In this document: positions 52,605-62,901 of the stretch, in pieces | Layout of the letters: every line of letters starts with the position of its first letter | Numbering within the stretch: position 1 is the stretch's first letter | NCBI GenBank assembly: GCA_030681475.1 | Contig: JAUXWT010000071.1 | Location: 159,347 to 223,346 of the forward strand | Length of the DNA stretch: 64,000 bases | Direction of reading: 5' to 3' | Source of the DNA: Bacteroidales bacterium | Lineage (GTDB): Bacteria; Bacteroidota; Bacteroidia; Bacteroidales; FEN-979 | Made by a program: the position numbers and the translations under genes | The notes under the pieces: generated by a model | What the model saw: the letters and a program-made list of their open reading frames with translations, nothing else | Databases searched by the model: none | Told to the model about the DNA's origin: nothing

Positions 52605-53159
52605 ATGATCATGGGGCAGATAGGACCAGCTTACCGATCTTCACTGCGCGCCATTACGGGATGGAGCATCCCATTTCTGGTATTGATGATGTTATTGACC
52701 CAATCATGCCGGATGAGCTATTCGTTTACCGGCGCCTCCATCTCTCCGGATGTCAAAACTGTTTCCATCGCTTACATTCAGAATAATGCCGGGTTGGTAG
52801 TACCCACTTTATCGAGAACATTTACCGATGCCTTGCGCAATTATTTTACTTCCCAAACGAACCTTGTTCTTGTTGACAGGAATGGTGACCTCAACCTTGA
52901 AGGAAGCTTCACGCAGTATGCCGTTCAGCCGGTGGCCATCCAGGGTAATGAAACCGCTGCGCTGAACAGGCTTACAATCATGGTGAGCATAAAATTTTCC
53001 AATAAAACAGATCCAAAGCAGTATTGGGAGACGATCTTCTCCCGGTATCAGGATTATTCCAGCGCCTACAACCTCTCTGCGGTTCAGGATGGACTCATCA
53101 GCGATATTACGGATCAACTTGTTCAGGATATTTTCAATAAAGCCGTTGTCAATTGGTAA
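52605..53159 (+). CDS. lptE: LptE-like lipopolysaccharide assembly lipoprotein
   Basis: 184 residues from the ATG at 52605, the first that follows a GGAG and leaves a sensible signal peptide; other ATGs at 52569 (inside the preceding gene) and 52611 are possible. The lipobox is LLTQSC. Mature features (YSFTGASISPDVKTVSIAYIQNN, PTLSRTFTDALRNYF, QTNLVLVDRNGDLNLEGSFTQY, QGNETAALNRLTIMVSIKF) match the Bacteroidota LptE family. It would plug the LptD translocon in the outer membrane. Confidence 0.85.
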   Translation: MIMGQIGPAYRSSLRAITGWSIPFLVLMMLLTQSCRMSYSFTGASISPDVKTVSIAYIQNNAGLVVPTLSRTFTDALRNYFTSQTNLVLVDRNGDLNLEGSFTQYAVQPVAIQGNETAALNRLTIMVSIKFSNKTDPKQYWETIFSRYQDYSSAYNLSAVQDGLISDITDQLVQDIFNKAVVNW

Positions 53160-53185
53160 ATCACTCCATAGGCAATTAAGGAAAG

Positions 53186-53974
53186 ATGAGCAGTCAGCTA
53201 TTTTCAAAATTAATACATGACCCGTGTTCGGTTAATGACCAGGGCTTGCTGCTACTTGATGACCTGGTTCAGCAATACCCTTATTGCCAGTCCGGACAAC
53301 TATTACTTGCCTGTTATTATTATCTTAACGGAAACAGTCAATATCCGGATCAACTGAAGAAAGCATCAGCGTATGCCGGTGATCGTACTGTGCTTAAAGA
53401 ACTGGTTGCACGGGCAAAAAAAGCAACGGAACATCCTACGGTTGTTCCACAACCGGTCAACGATCCTCCCGACCCCGGCTACCGGTCGCTTTATCACCCA
53501 CCAGAAGTGATAATTGCCAAACATTCACCTGTTAAGTACGAGCGAATGACCCAGGAAGAACTTCTGGCTATCGTGAAAAAACGACTTTCTGAAATCAATG
53601 CTGAAAAAAAACAGGAACAAAGAATAGCTGAAATTCAAACTACAGCTTCCGACAGCACATACCATGAAAACACCCCTGAACCACCCGCCCCGTTTTTGGA
53701 ATCAGAATCATCAGCCAGCAAGGAATCGCTTATTGACAAATTTATCCGCGAAGAGCCCAGGATTTCCAAGCCGAAGGCGGTCTTCTTCAGCGCAACCGAC
53801 AGTGCCATCAGAAGTAACTTCGATGAAGAGGAGATTGTAAGTGAAACCCTGGCGAATTTATACGCGCAACAGGGTAACATTCAGAAGGCGATTCATATTT
53901 ATCAGAAATTATCTTTGATTAATCAAGAAAAAAGTCGTTACTTTGCAACCCAAATTGAAAAACTCAGTTCCTGA
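53186..53974 (+). CDS. Conserved Bacteroidota protein with a C-terminal TPR-like unit
   Basis: 262 residues, no signal peptide. The N-terminal 80 residues are helical (LLLLDDLVQQYPYCQSGQLLLACYYYLNG), the middle is a low-complexity Glu/Lys/Pro linker, and the end has a single TPR-like pair (EEEIVSETLANLYAQQGNIQKAIHIYQKLSLINQEKSRYFATQIEKL). The gene lies between lptE and secG, where such a protein is regularly found in this phylum. No function is assigned. Confidence 0.75.
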   Translation: MSSQLFSKLIHDPCSVNDQGLLLLDDLVQQYPYCQSGQLLLACYYYLNGNSQYPDQLKKASAYAGDRTVLKELVARAKKATEHPTVVPQPVNDPPDPGYRSLYHPPEVIIAKHSPVKYERMTQEELLAIVKKRLSEINAEKKQEQRIAEIQTTASDSTYHENTPEPPAPFLESESSASKESLIDKFIREEPRISKPKAVFFSATDSAIRSNFDEEEIVSETLANLYAQQGNIQKAIHIYQKLSLINQEKSRYFATQIEKLSS

Positions 53975-54000
53975 AAATTTGGCTGGAAATTTTTTCCAAT

Positions 54001-54021
54001 TCGTAAATCGTAAATCGTAAT
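54001..54021 (+). repeat. 7-base tandem repeat (TCGTAAA), 3 units, just before secG
   Basis: Two TCGTAAA units and a third TCGTAAT lie 5 bases upstream of the secG start codon, where a ribosome binding site would be expected. Confidence 0.7.
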
Positions 54022-54026
54022 TCAAA

Positions 54027-54359
54027 ATGGGTCTATACATTTTAATCTCCGTTCTCATCCTGATCGTCTGTGTTTTGATGGTATTGGTTGTTTTAGTGCA
54101 AAATTCAAAAGGCGGGGGCCTGGCTTCAAATTTCGCCTCCTCAAATCAGTTTATGGGCGTTCGAAAAACTGCCGATTTTCTGGAAAAAACAACCTGGACA
54201 CTTGCCATTAGCCTCCTTGTGCTGACGCTCTTCTCCATCTTTGTCATTCCAAAATCCCAGGGAAGGGAAGAAGCCACCCAGAGTGAGATCCAGAAGCAGA
54301 TTGACGACAGTAAAACCGCTCCGATCCAGGATTTTCAGGCACCGCCCCCACAAAAGTAA
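54027..54359 (+). CDS. secG: Preprotein translocase subunit SecG
   Basis: 110 residues, two transmembrane helices (LYILISVLILIVCVLMVLVVLVQ and WTLAISLLVLTLFSIFVI) flanking the conserved NSKGGGLASNF loop. The tail is short, polar and Pro/Gln-rich. It is part of SecYEG, which feeds both the periplasm and T9SS substrates. A terminator follows 36 bases after the stop. Confidence 0.93.
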   Translation: MGLYILISVLILIVCVLMVLVVLVQNSKGGGLASNFASSNQFMGVRKTADFLEKTTWTLAISLLVLTLFSIFVIPKSQGREEATQSEIQKQIDDSKTAPIQDFQAPPPQK

Positions 54360-54395
54360 TATCATTGATCCTGGCCTGTTCAGTCGGCTAATCGT

Positions 54396-54419
54396 GTCAG
54401 ATTGTCAGCACAATCTGAC
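54396..54419 (+). terminator. Rho-independent terminator after secG
   Basis: GTCAGATTGT, loop CAGC and ACAATCTGAC form a perfect 10-bp stem, followed by ATTTTTCATTTT. The remaining 140 bases up to groES hold no CIRCE-type inverted repeat and no clear promoter. Confidence 0.85.
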
Positions 54420-54562
54420 ATTTTTCATTTTATCCGGCTATAAACTGAAAAAATGTCCATAATTTATCTGCATATATTGTTTGGCATAAATTGTGACTAC
54501 GTTGGTTCACCTGCAATCGAAGGTAAGGAATTGAAATGTTTAACTCTAAATTATAACGTAAA

Positions 54563-54841
54563 ATGGCAAAAGTGAAGATTAAACCGTTGGCTGACCGGGT
54601 ACTGGTTGAAGCTGCTGCGGCTGAAGACAAAACAGCCGGGGGAATTATCATTCCTGATACTGCTAAAGAAAAACCTCAGAAAGGAACTGTTGTTGCAGTT
54701 GGTCCCGGAAAAAAGGACGAACCCATGACCGTCAAGGTTGGGGACAAAGTGCTATATGGAAAATATGCCGGCACGGAGATCACCATTGATGGCGAAGATT
54801 ACCTTATCATGCGCGAATCTGACATCGTGGCAGTAATCTAA
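54563..54841 (+). CDS. groES: Co-chaperonin GroES
   Basis: 92 residues: [31 protein letters not shown] with the mobile loop, [25 protein letters not shown] and a C-terminal [13 protein letters not shown]. It caps GroEL. It is first gene of the groES-groEL operon, 51 bases before groEL. No CIRCE element was seen, so control by HrcA is not indicated. Confidence 0.97.
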   Translation: MAKVKIKPLADRVLVEAAAAEDKTAGGIIIPDTAKEKPQKGTVVAVGPGKKDEPMTVKVGDKVLYGKYAGTEITIDGEDYLIMRESDIVAVI

Positions 54842-54880
54842 TCATCATTGGACAGAAAGAAATTTAACATTAATATTTAA

Positions 54881-56530
<1,650 letters not shown>

Positions 56531-56544
56531 TATTTTCTTGTATG

Positions 56545-56580
56545 AACAAAAAAGCCCTGGGAAATCAGGGCTTTTTTGTT
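56545..56580 (+). terminator. Rho-independent terminator of groES-groEL
   Basis: AACAAAAAAGCCCTG, loop GGAAAT and CAGGGCTTTTTTGTT form a perfect 15-bp stem with a run of six T in its 3' arm. It should work in both directions. Confidence 0.93.
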
Positions 56581-56621
56581 ATATTTTACCTAATATTGTA
56601 ATTGTCAAAATTGATTGAGCT

Positions 56622-57182
56622 ATGAAACACTTTTTTTTATTGACGAATTACATCCTTTTTCTGAATATCATGAGTCTGCCATTGTTTGCCCAAATACAGG
56701 CTCAGCCTTCTCAGCTTCCCATCGATCCTGATTCCAAAAAAATCATGTACCGTGAAGTAGTTGAGCAGGAAGGGAGTCCGGCTTACCTGTACATCAAAGC
56801 CATTGAATGGTTTGGGTACTATTACCTGAATCCTCAATCGGTATATACTGTACAGAGTAAAGAGAACGGGAAGATTGACGGAGTTGGGCGGATGAAGATC
56901 TATTACCACGATGAAGCATTAGGGATGCAGCGGGATGCCGGGCAGATCAGTTACCAGATAAAACTTGAAATAAAAGAAAACAAGTACAGGTACACGCTGA
57001 CAGATTTCAACCTGAAAGAAGCATCACGTTTTCCGATCGAAAAATGGATGAATAAAAGCGATCCCGCGTATAATCCCAACTGGGATTCCTATCTGTACCA
57101 GGTTGACACAACGATGCAACGACTAATTTCATCCATGAAAGAGAAAATGAAACCTACCGTGGTCAAAAAAGATGAATGGTAA
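56622..57182 (+). CDS. Exported DUF4468-like protein
   Basis: 186 residues with a signal peptide (FLLTNYILFLNIMSLPLFAQ). The mature N-terminus LPIDPDSKKIMYREVVEQEGSPAYLYIKAIEWFGYYY, then ENGKIDGVGRMKIYY and ISYQIKLEIKENKYRYTLTDFNL, follows the pattern of DUF4468 (a TBP-like fold of unknown role). It ends in a lysine-rich tail. rlmN begins inside its last codons (11-base overlap), so the two are translated in a coupled manner. Confidence 0.75.
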   Translation: MKHFFLLTNYILFLNIMSLPLFAQIQAQPSQLPIDPDSKKIMYREVVEQEGSPAYLYIKAIEWFGYYYLNPQSVYTVQSKENGKIDGVGRMKIYYHDEALGMQRDAGQISYQIKLEIKENKYRYTLTDFNLKEASRFPIEKWMNKSDPAYNPNWDSYLYQVDTTMQRLISSMKEKMKPTVVKKDEW

Positions 57183-58254
57183 CTCCCGGCCTGATATCAG
57201 GTCATTGACAAAATTGGATCTGGAACATTTTTTCCTGAACCAGGGAGAAAAAAAATTCCGGGTGAATCAGGTGTATGATTGGCTATGGAAAAAAGCCAGC
57301 CGCTCGTTTGAAGATATGACCAGTCTGTCAAAAGTGACCCGACAATTATTACAACAAAATTTTTCATTTCATACTGCAATTTGCGAGAACCTGCAACAGA
57401 GTGTGGATGGAACGGTTAAAGCGGTTTTCAGGTTATATGACGGCTCAGTTATTGAAGGAGTAGTGATACCTGCAGGAGACCGGATAACGGTGTGCATCTC
57501 ATCACAAGTCGGATGTGCCCTGGATTGTAAATTTTGCGCCACCGGAAAAATGGGCTTCACACGAAACCTTACCACTGGTGAGATCTTTGACCAGGTAACA
57601 TTGATGTCAGAGATGGGCTTTCAGAGTCCAAACCCTCAATCCCGCATCTCGAACATAGTCTTCATGGGAATGGGTGAACCCTTTATGAATTACGATAACA
57701 TGGTTGGCGCCATTGAAAAGATTACATCACCTGATGGTTTGGGAATGTCGCCACAACGGATCACTGTTTCAAGTGTGGGAATTCCGAAAATGGTCATAAA
57801 AATGGCCGACGATGATCCCAGGTACCATTTTGCCCTCTCATTACATGCTGCAACAGACGAAAAGCGCAACATGATCATTCCTTTCAATTTGAGGCATCCG
57901 CTGCAAGATTTAACGGAATCACTCAAATATTACCAGAAAAAAACCGGCAAACGGTTTACCATAGAGTACATCCTGTTTGGTAATTTCAACGATTCAATCG
58001 CTGATGCCAGAGACCTGGCCACGTTTTGCAAAAGTTTTCCGGTGAAAATAAATATTATTGAATACAACCCGGTAGAAGGTTCTGGCTTTAGTAAATCGGA
58101 TCCCGATAGAACAAGGGCATTTGTTGAATTCCTCGAGCGTCGTAACCTGGTTATCAACGTCAGACAGAGCCGGGGCAAGGATATTCTTGCTGCATGCGGC
58201 CAGCTTGCTGCGAAACAATTACAACCCAAATCAAAACAGCTACTTAAAACTTAA
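57172..58254 (+). CDS. rlmN: 23S rRNA/tRNA adenine-C2 methyltransferase RlmN
   Basis: 360 residues. The radical SAM cluster motif CALDCKFCATGKMGF lies near residue 120, preceded by the accessory Cys of TVCISSQVGC, and the methyl-accepting Cys is in ILAACGQLA near 345. Other landmarks: GMGEPFMNYDN, SSVGIPKMVIKMA, FALSLHAATDEKRN and INIIEYNPVEGSGF. It methylates A2503 of 23S rRNA and A37 of some tRNAs. The last codons, CTT AAA ACT TAA, start a tandem repeat array. Confidence 0.95.
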   Translation: MNGNSRPDIRSLTKLDLEHFFLNQGEKKFRVNQVYDWLWKKASRSFEDMTSLSKVTRQLLQQNFSFHTAICENLQQSVDGTVKAVFRLYDGSVIEGVVIPAGDRITVCISSQVGCALDCKFCATGKMGFTRNLTTGEIFDQVTLMSEMGFQSPNPQSRISNIVFMGMGEPFMNYDNMVGAIEKITSPDGLGMSPQRITVSSVGIPKMVIKMADDDPRYHFALSLHAATDEKRNMIIPFNLRHPLQDLTESLKYYQKKTGKRFTIEYILFGNFNDSIADARDLATFCKSFPVKINIIEYNPVEGSGFSKSDPDRTRAFVEFLERRNLVINVRQSRGKDILAACGQLAAKQLQPKSKQLLKT

Positions 58255-58294
58255 TCACTTAAAACTTAACACTTAAAACTTAACACTTAAAACT
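58242..58294 (+). repeat. 14-base tandem repeat (ACTTAAAACTTAAC), about 3.7 units, over the rlmN stop
   Basis: Units at 58242 (15 bases, with an extra T), 58257, 58271 and a partial one at 58285. The rlmN stop TAA (58252-58254) is in the first unit, and the array ends 8 bases before the ade ATG. Confidence 0.88.
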
Positions 58295-58302
58295 GATTTC
58301 AC

Positions 58303-59940
58303 ATGGAGGATAGGGCTTTTGAACTTCAGGGAAATATCGTGGATGTTGTCGCAAAAAAGATATTCCAGGGAACCGTCGTGGTTCGTCATGGAAAGATAGC
58401 TCAAATAAGAAAAGAGAAGGTCGCTGCAACCGGGTATATCATTCCGGGGCTTATCGATGCACATATACACGTTGAGAGTTCAATGCTTATACCCTCTGAA
58501 TTTGCGAGACTCGCTGTAATTCATGGAACGGTTGGAACAGTTTCCGATCCGCACGAAATCGCAAATGTTCTTGGAATACCCGGCGTAAAGTTCATGATCG
58601 CTAACGGACGAAAGGTACCGTTCAAATTTTATTTCGGAGCCCCCTCGTGCGTTCCTGCCACACCCTTTGAAACCTCAGGCGCCCGGCTTGACGTGAATGA
58701 GGTGAAAGAACTTCTGCAAATGCCTGAAATCAAGTACTTGTCGGAAATGATGAATTTCCCGGGTGTTTTGTCCGATGACCCGGAGGTGATGGCAAAACTT
58801 GCGCTGGCGCATCAGTCAGGGAAACCGGTGGATGGCCATGCGCCGGGGGTTACCGGAAAAGATGCAGAAAAATACATCAGGGCAGGAATTTCAACCGATC
58901 ACGAGTGTTTCACGCTGGCGGAGGCGTACGAGAAAATAAAATATGGCATGAAAATCCTGATCCGCGAAGGCAGCGCCGCTAAAAATTTTGAAACACTTTA
59001 TTCATTGATTGATCAGTTTCCCGATCAGGTCATGCTTTGCTCTGATGACAAACACCCCAACGATCTTATGGCAGGCCATATAAATCTTGAGGTGAAGCGG
59101 GCGCTTAACCTTGGCCTGGATCCAATGAATGTATTACGCAGTTGTACCTTTAATCCGGTGAAACATTACGATCTCGATATCGGGCTGCTTCAGCAGGATG
59201 ACCCTGCTGATTTCATCCACGTGGATAATCTTTCCGAATTTAACGTATTAGCCACTTATATAAATGGTAATATCGTTGCAGCGAACGGAAAGACTTTCAT
59301 TAAAGGAGTTGTTGAAATTCCTGTCAATAAGTTTGTAATTGACCCGATCAATGCAAAAGAGATCGGGGTTATTCCCGCGGGAGGTCAGATTAAGGTGATA
59401 AGTGCATCAGATGGACAGTTAATTACCGGGTTAATTGTTGCCGATCCTTATATTTTAGATGGGAATGTCGTAAGTGATCCTGTGCATGACATTCTGAAAA
59501 TAGTTGTAAAAAACAGGTACAATGAAGCGCCTGCTTCCGTAGGATTCATTAAAAATATCGGCTTGAAAAATGGGGCGATTGCATCATGTGTCGCCCACGA
59601 CAGTCATAACATTGTGGCTGTTGGGGTTGATGATGATTCAATAACCGGGGCCATAAACCTGATCATTGAAGAAAAAGGAGGAATTTCCCTTGTGGACGGA
59701 ACGAACAACCAAGTACTTCCACTGCCATTCGCCGGGATCATGTCGGGGATTGATGGCTTTGAAGTTGCCCGCCAATATGATGAGATGGATAAGAAGGTTA
59801 AGCAGATGGGAGCAACGCTATCGGCGCCATATATGACCCTCTCGTTTATGGCGTTGCTCGTTATTCCGGAAATTAAATTGAGTGATAAGGGGCTGTTCGA
59901 TGGTAATCATTTTAATTTCACCGGGGTTTTCATGAAATAA
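58303..59940 (+). CDS. ade: Adenine deaminase
   Basis: 545 residues, amidohydrolase fold. Metal and active-site motifs: GLIDAHIHVESSML near 50, GTVSDPHEIANVLG, PVDGHAPG, STDHECF, MLCSDDKHPNDLM near 247 and the C-terminal ASCVAHDSHNIVAVG near 433, characteristic of Ade rather than other amidohydrolases. It converts adenine to hypoxanthine and ammonia for purine salvage. Start at the ATG in MEDRAFELQGNIVDV. Its leader consists of the repeat array that begins in rlmN. Confidence 0.94.
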   Translation: MEDRAFELQGNIVDVVAKKIFQGTVVVRHGKIAQIRKEKVAATGYIIPGLIDAHIHVESSMLIPSEFARLAVIHGTVGTVSDPHEIANVLGIPGVKFMIANGRKVPFKFYFGAPSCVPATPFETSGARLDVNEVKELLQMPEIKYLSEMMNFPGVLSDDPEVMAKLALAHQSGKPVDGHAPGVTGKDAEKYIRAGISTDHECFTLAEAYEKIKYGMKILIREGSAAKNFETLYSLIDQFPDQVMLCSDDKHPNDLMAGHINLEVKRALNLGLDPMNVLRSCTFNPVKHYDLDIGLLQQDDPADFIHVDNLSEFNVLATYINGNIVAANGKTFIKGVVEIPVNKFVIDPINAKEIGVIPAGGQIKVISASDGQLITGLIVADPYILDGNVVSDPVHDILKIVVKNRYNEAPASVGFIKNIGLKNGAIASCVAHDSHNIVAVGVDDDSITGAINLIIEEKGGISLVDGTNNQVLPLPFAGIMSGIDGFEVARQYDEMDKKVKQMGATLSAPYMTLSFMALLVIPEIKLSDKGLFDGNHFNFTGVFMK

Positions 59941-59959
59941 AATTATATATTTATATATA

Positions 59960-59987
59960 TTGGTAAGATGTATTTTATTAGATTTGC
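59960..59987 (+). promoter_or_regulatory. Promoter of the ArsR-family gene
   Basis: TAGATTTGC at 59979-59987 with TTG at 59960-59962, spacer 16 bases. The preceding bases 59941-59960 are a run of alternating TATA-like sequence that could hold an operator. Confidence 0.55.
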
Positions 59988-60012
59988 AGTATAAATTCAA
60001 ACTTAACACGCC

Positions 60013-60315
60013 ATGACGAAAAAAACCGCCCTTGACATTCAAAAACTTGAACTCGCTGCCAGTAAACTGCGTGCAATGGCACATCCGATGCGTATTGCCA
60101 TTATTGAATTACTTACGGAAAACACCAAACTCACCGTTACCGAAATTTATGAACGATTGAGCATCGAGCAAGCTTCAGCATCGCATCACCTGAATATATT
60201 AAAAAATAAGGGATTACTGGAATCGAAGCGGAACGGAAAGATGATATTATACTCGTTGAAGACAAACGTGCTCGCAAACGTGATCGACTGTATCAACCAG
60301 TGCGCCACGCACTAA
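60013..60315 (+). CDS. ArsR-family winged-helix regulator
   Basis: 100 residues. LRAMAHPMRIAIIELL opens the winged helix; the recognition helix is in SIEQASASHHLNILKNKGLLES, followed by the wing RNGKMILYSLK. The ELCVCDL-type metal site of ArsR/SmtB proteins is absent from helix 3 (TVTEIYERLS). A Cys in the C-terminal helix (DCINQCATH) leaves metal or redox sensing only possible. It stands alone; the convergent lipoprotein gene overlaps its stop codon. Confidence 0.85.
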   Translation: MTKKTALDIQKLELAASKLRAMAHPMRIAIIELLTENTKLTVTEIYERLSIEQASASHHLNILKNKGLLESKRNGKMILYSLKTNVLANVIDCINQCATH

Positions 60316-62021
60316 TTCCACGTTTCTTCCACATCCCAGTTTGCCCTGATCTCCACAATTTTTGGAAAATAGACAACCTCTTCCGGTTGAATCTTTAATT
60401 TGTAGTTTCCGGTATCCCAGCGCTTGTTTTCGTTGCGGTCGTTAATTGCCTTGAGTTTGTACTTCCCGGGGGCCATAAAGTCAAAACGGATTTTTCCTGA
60501 TCCGGTTACAATTTGTTCGTCGTAAAGAAATGACTCTTTTTCGTTTAATAGTTGGACTATGTATTGACCAGGTCTGTTTTCCATATTCATTTTAACGATT
60601 AAATTTCCAAAATCCTTTTCCCCCTTTGTCCTGAAATTCATTATGATTGAGTCGTGGGTGATATTATGGATCCCGAAAAAAACAGAATCCGGGATTAGAA
60701 TTTTATAGGTTTTAGCTTCATCCCATTTGTGATTAATGGTAATTTTTCGTCGCAGGCTATCATTAAACCCGATCTCAGGATGGATGGTATCTGTTTCTGT
60801 AATCAGCAATACTTTCGTAAAATCCCAGCGGATAAGCGGAAAAGAGAAAGTCACGGTCAACTGGTTTTTAAACTGGTTGAGGCCAGGAATTGTGGCTGAA
60901 TTCGAAAGCACAAGTTTGCTTTGTTTCTCTTTTGCCGGAGTACGTCCTCTATCGTTCTTTTTGGGGGCTTCAAGGTGCACCGTATCAAATATCTTATTGT
61001 CAATGAAGATCCTGGCAACCAACGAATCAACCTCAGGCCTTGTAATCCAAAGACGTACCGAGTCTCTTTTTTTGGATATCTCTTCGATAAACCAGGGCGC
61101 AACGGAGTCAAAATTCATTGGCACAACACGAATTTCGTTTACAGGGAAGCGGAATGCAAGCAAAACCATTCCTTCAATCGGGTAGGTAGCTTTTTGAAGG
61201 CGCTGGATGGTATCCGACTCTTCAAAAAGGAAAAGCGAATAGGATATATGATCGATCATGGATGAATCAATCCGCAATGAATCTTTTCGCGATGTATCTG
61301 GTTTTGCAGCAGAAATATAATATGGTTTTACAAGACTGTCGCAAAAGGCAATTTTTTCAGTGGGTTGGTTAAAGATCAGGTCGCTATTCTGATCTGCCAG
61401 GGCAAATAATTTAAATTCACCTTGTTGAAGATATTGGAAGTTAAAATTTCCCTGACCATCGGTTTTAGTTATATAATAGGGAGCTACGCGCAACGGAAGT
61501 GAATCAAAAGGGATCGTATCGTTGTTGTTTAAATATAATTCGATGAAAACATCCTTTTGAGGTTGGTGATCGAATGCTGACAACAGGGTGCCCATCAGGG
61601 AAAGGGTATCAATAAAATCGCCGGTGGAGAACACGTAATTGAACCCCTTCAGTACATTACCCTCGGTCAGGTCAGTAATGGCGTTGCCGAAGTTGATCGA
61701 ATAGGTAGTTTTCGGAGCAAGGGTGTCTTCAATTCTGAGGATCAATGACTTTCCCCTCAACCTGGCATCTGGCGGTTTTTTTAAGGGTGGGGAGATGAAT
61801 ATTTCGTTGAGTGGATTTTTAAGGTTGATGAATTCATTAAAATCGATCCGTAAGCTTTTCCCGTTGAATTTTGTGGCTAAATTCGGCGGATCACAGGCGA
61901 CAACGACAGGTGGATTTTCATCTTTTGGACCACCTTGCGGACTAACCGGATGGGCACAGCGGGATAGCAACAATATGGTTGAGGCAAGGAGCAAGTAAAA
62001 GAAAACGACTGATCGAAGCAC
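60312..62021 (-). CDS. Ig-like (Big_5) domain lipoprotein
   Basis: About 569 residues if it starts at the GTG at 62021 (MLRSVVFFYLLLASTILLLSRC), which gives a perfect lipoprotein signal and lies downstream of a -7 box at 62054. The open frame extends to an ATG at 62114, but that start would be upstream of the promoter and spoil the signal. The mature start CAHPVSPQGGPKDENPP is the well-known Bacteroidota pattern. A Big_5 Ig-like domain occupies about 30-140 (LRIDFNEFINLKNPLNEIFISPPL, TTYSINFGNAITDLTEGN). Later comes a carboxypeptidase-regulatory-like piece, and the C-terminus (GSGKIRFDFMAPGKYKLKAINDRNENKRWDTG) is beta-sandwich-like. Surface lipoprotein of unknown role. Confidence 0.78.
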   Translation of the reverse strand: MLRSVVFFYLLLASTILLLSRCAHPVSPQGGPKDENPPVVVACDPPNLATKFNGKSLRIDFNEFINLKNPLNEIFISPPLKKPPDARLRGKSLILRIEDTLAPKTTYSINFGNAITDLTEGNVLKGFNYVFSTGDFIDTLSLMGTLLSAFDHQPQKDVFIELYLNNNDTIPFDSLPLRVAPYYITKTDGQGNFNFQYLQQGEFKLFALADQNSDLIFNQPTEKIAFCDSLVKPYYISAAKPDTSRKDSLRIDSSMIDHISYSLFLFEESDTIQRLQKATYPIEGMVLLAFRFPVNEIRVVPMNFDSVAPWFIEEISKKRDSVRLWITRPEVDSLVARIFIDNKIFDTVHLEAPKKNDRGRTPAKEKQSKLVLSNSATIPGLNQFKNQLTVTFSFPLIRWDFTKVLLITETDTIHPEIGFNDSLRRKITINHKWDEAKTYKILIPDSVFFGIHNITHDSIIMNFRTKGEKDFGNLIVKMNMENRPGQYIVQLLNEKESFLYDEQIVTGSGKIRFDFMAPGKYKLKAINDRNENKRWDTGNYKLKIQPEEVVYFPKIVEIRANWDVEETWN

Positions 62022-62053
62022 CTGGGCGGAGGATTTTTGTAAGTTTGTGACCC

Positions 62054-62061
62054 CAAATTTA
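62054..62061 (-). promoter_or_regulatory. -7 element of the Ig-like lipoprotein gene
   Basis: TAAATTTG on the minus strand. It falls inside the longer open frame and so supports the GTG start at 62021. No certain -33 element. Confidence 0.45.
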
Positions 62062-62128
62062 CCATTCGTTTTAATAAGAAACCCTTTTTTTATTAATTTT
62101 ACATTGTTAATCAATAAACATAAATCTT

Positions 62129-62869
62129 ATGTCAGGTCATAATAAATGGTCCACAATAAAAAGAAAGAAAGGTGCTCTTGATGCGAAGCGTTCGAAAATT
62201 TTCTCAAAGATTATCAAAGATATTACGATTGCCGTAAAGGAAGGTGGGGCAGATCCCGACGGTAATCCGCGTTTACGCTTGGCCATATCCAATGCCAAAG
62301 GGGCTTCCATGCCTAAGGAGAACATTCAGAGGGCCATCAGTAAAGGCGCTGAAAAAGATGCCGCGGTGTTGCTGGAGACTACCTATGAAGGGAAAGGACC
62401 GCATGGTGTGGCAATTTTTGTGGAATGTACCACCGATAACCTTCAACGTACTGTTTCGAATGTAAGGGCCTATTTTAACAAATACGGCGGAGAGTTAGGG
62501 CAGAACGGCATGCTGAACTACCTTTTCGACCGCAAAGGTGTGTTTGTTGTTCCCAAAGGTGATTTGAACCAGGATGATTTTGAAATGGAATTGATTGATG
62601 CCGGAGCCGAAGATATTACCGTGGATGATGATATATTTACCATCACCACGGCCATGGAGGACTTTGGGAGTATGATCAAACAATTGGAAAAGCTCAACAT
62701 TGAACCCGAGAGCGCTTCATTGCAGCGTATCCCCAAAACAACTGTTTCACTTGATGAGGATGCGACCCGGAAGGTACTTCGTCTCGTCGACATCATCGAG
62801 GAGGATGATGATGTGCAAAATGTTTTCCATACCATGGAAATAAGTGATGAAATGGCTGATAAGCTTTGA
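62129..62869 (+). CDS. yebC: YebC/PmpR-family protein
   Basis: 246 residues. The N-terminal MSGHNKWSTIKRKKGALDAKRSKIFSKI is the family hallmark, followed by EGGADPDGNPRLRLAISNAKGASMPKENI and TTYEGKGPHGVAIFVECTTDN. The acidic C-terminal domain ends IIEEDDDVQNVFHTMEISDEM. Members act as transcription regulators or, for some, as translation factors that relieve ribosome stalling on proline stretches. It is a single gene, ended by a bidirectional terminator. Confidence 0.94.
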   Translation: MSGHNKWSTIKRKKGALDAKRSKIFSKIIKDITIAVKEGGADPDGNPRLRLAISNAKGASMPKENIQRAISKGAEKDAAVLLETTYEGKGPHGVAIFVECTTDNLQRTVSNVRAYFNKYGGELGQNGMLNYLFDRKGVFVVPKGDLNQDDFEMELIDAGAEDITVDDDIFTITTAMEDFGSMIKQLEKLNIEPESASLQRIPKTTVSLDEDATRKVLRLVDIIEEDDDVQNVFHTMEISDEMADKL

Positions 62870-62872
62870 AAT

Positions 62873-62900
62873 AAAAAACGCGGCGAAAGCCGCGTTTTTT
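62873..62900. terminator. Bidirectional terminator between yebC and the response regulator
   Basis: AAAAAACGCGGC, loop GAAA and GCCGCGTTTTTT form a perfect 12-bp stem with A and T tracts on both sides. The stop codon of the response regulator on the minus strand is at 62902. Confidence 0.93.
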
Positions 62901-62901
62901 G

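Noticed and set aside
54420-54562. CIRCE/HrcA operator before groES
   Set aside because: No TTAGCACTC-N9-GAGTGCTAA-like inverted repeat was found; the only inverted repeat in the gap is the secG terminator.
54360-54562. tRNA or small RNA gene in the secG-groES gap
   Set aside because: No cloverleaf or TTCRANY-type T arm could be drawn; apart from the terminator I see nothing in it.
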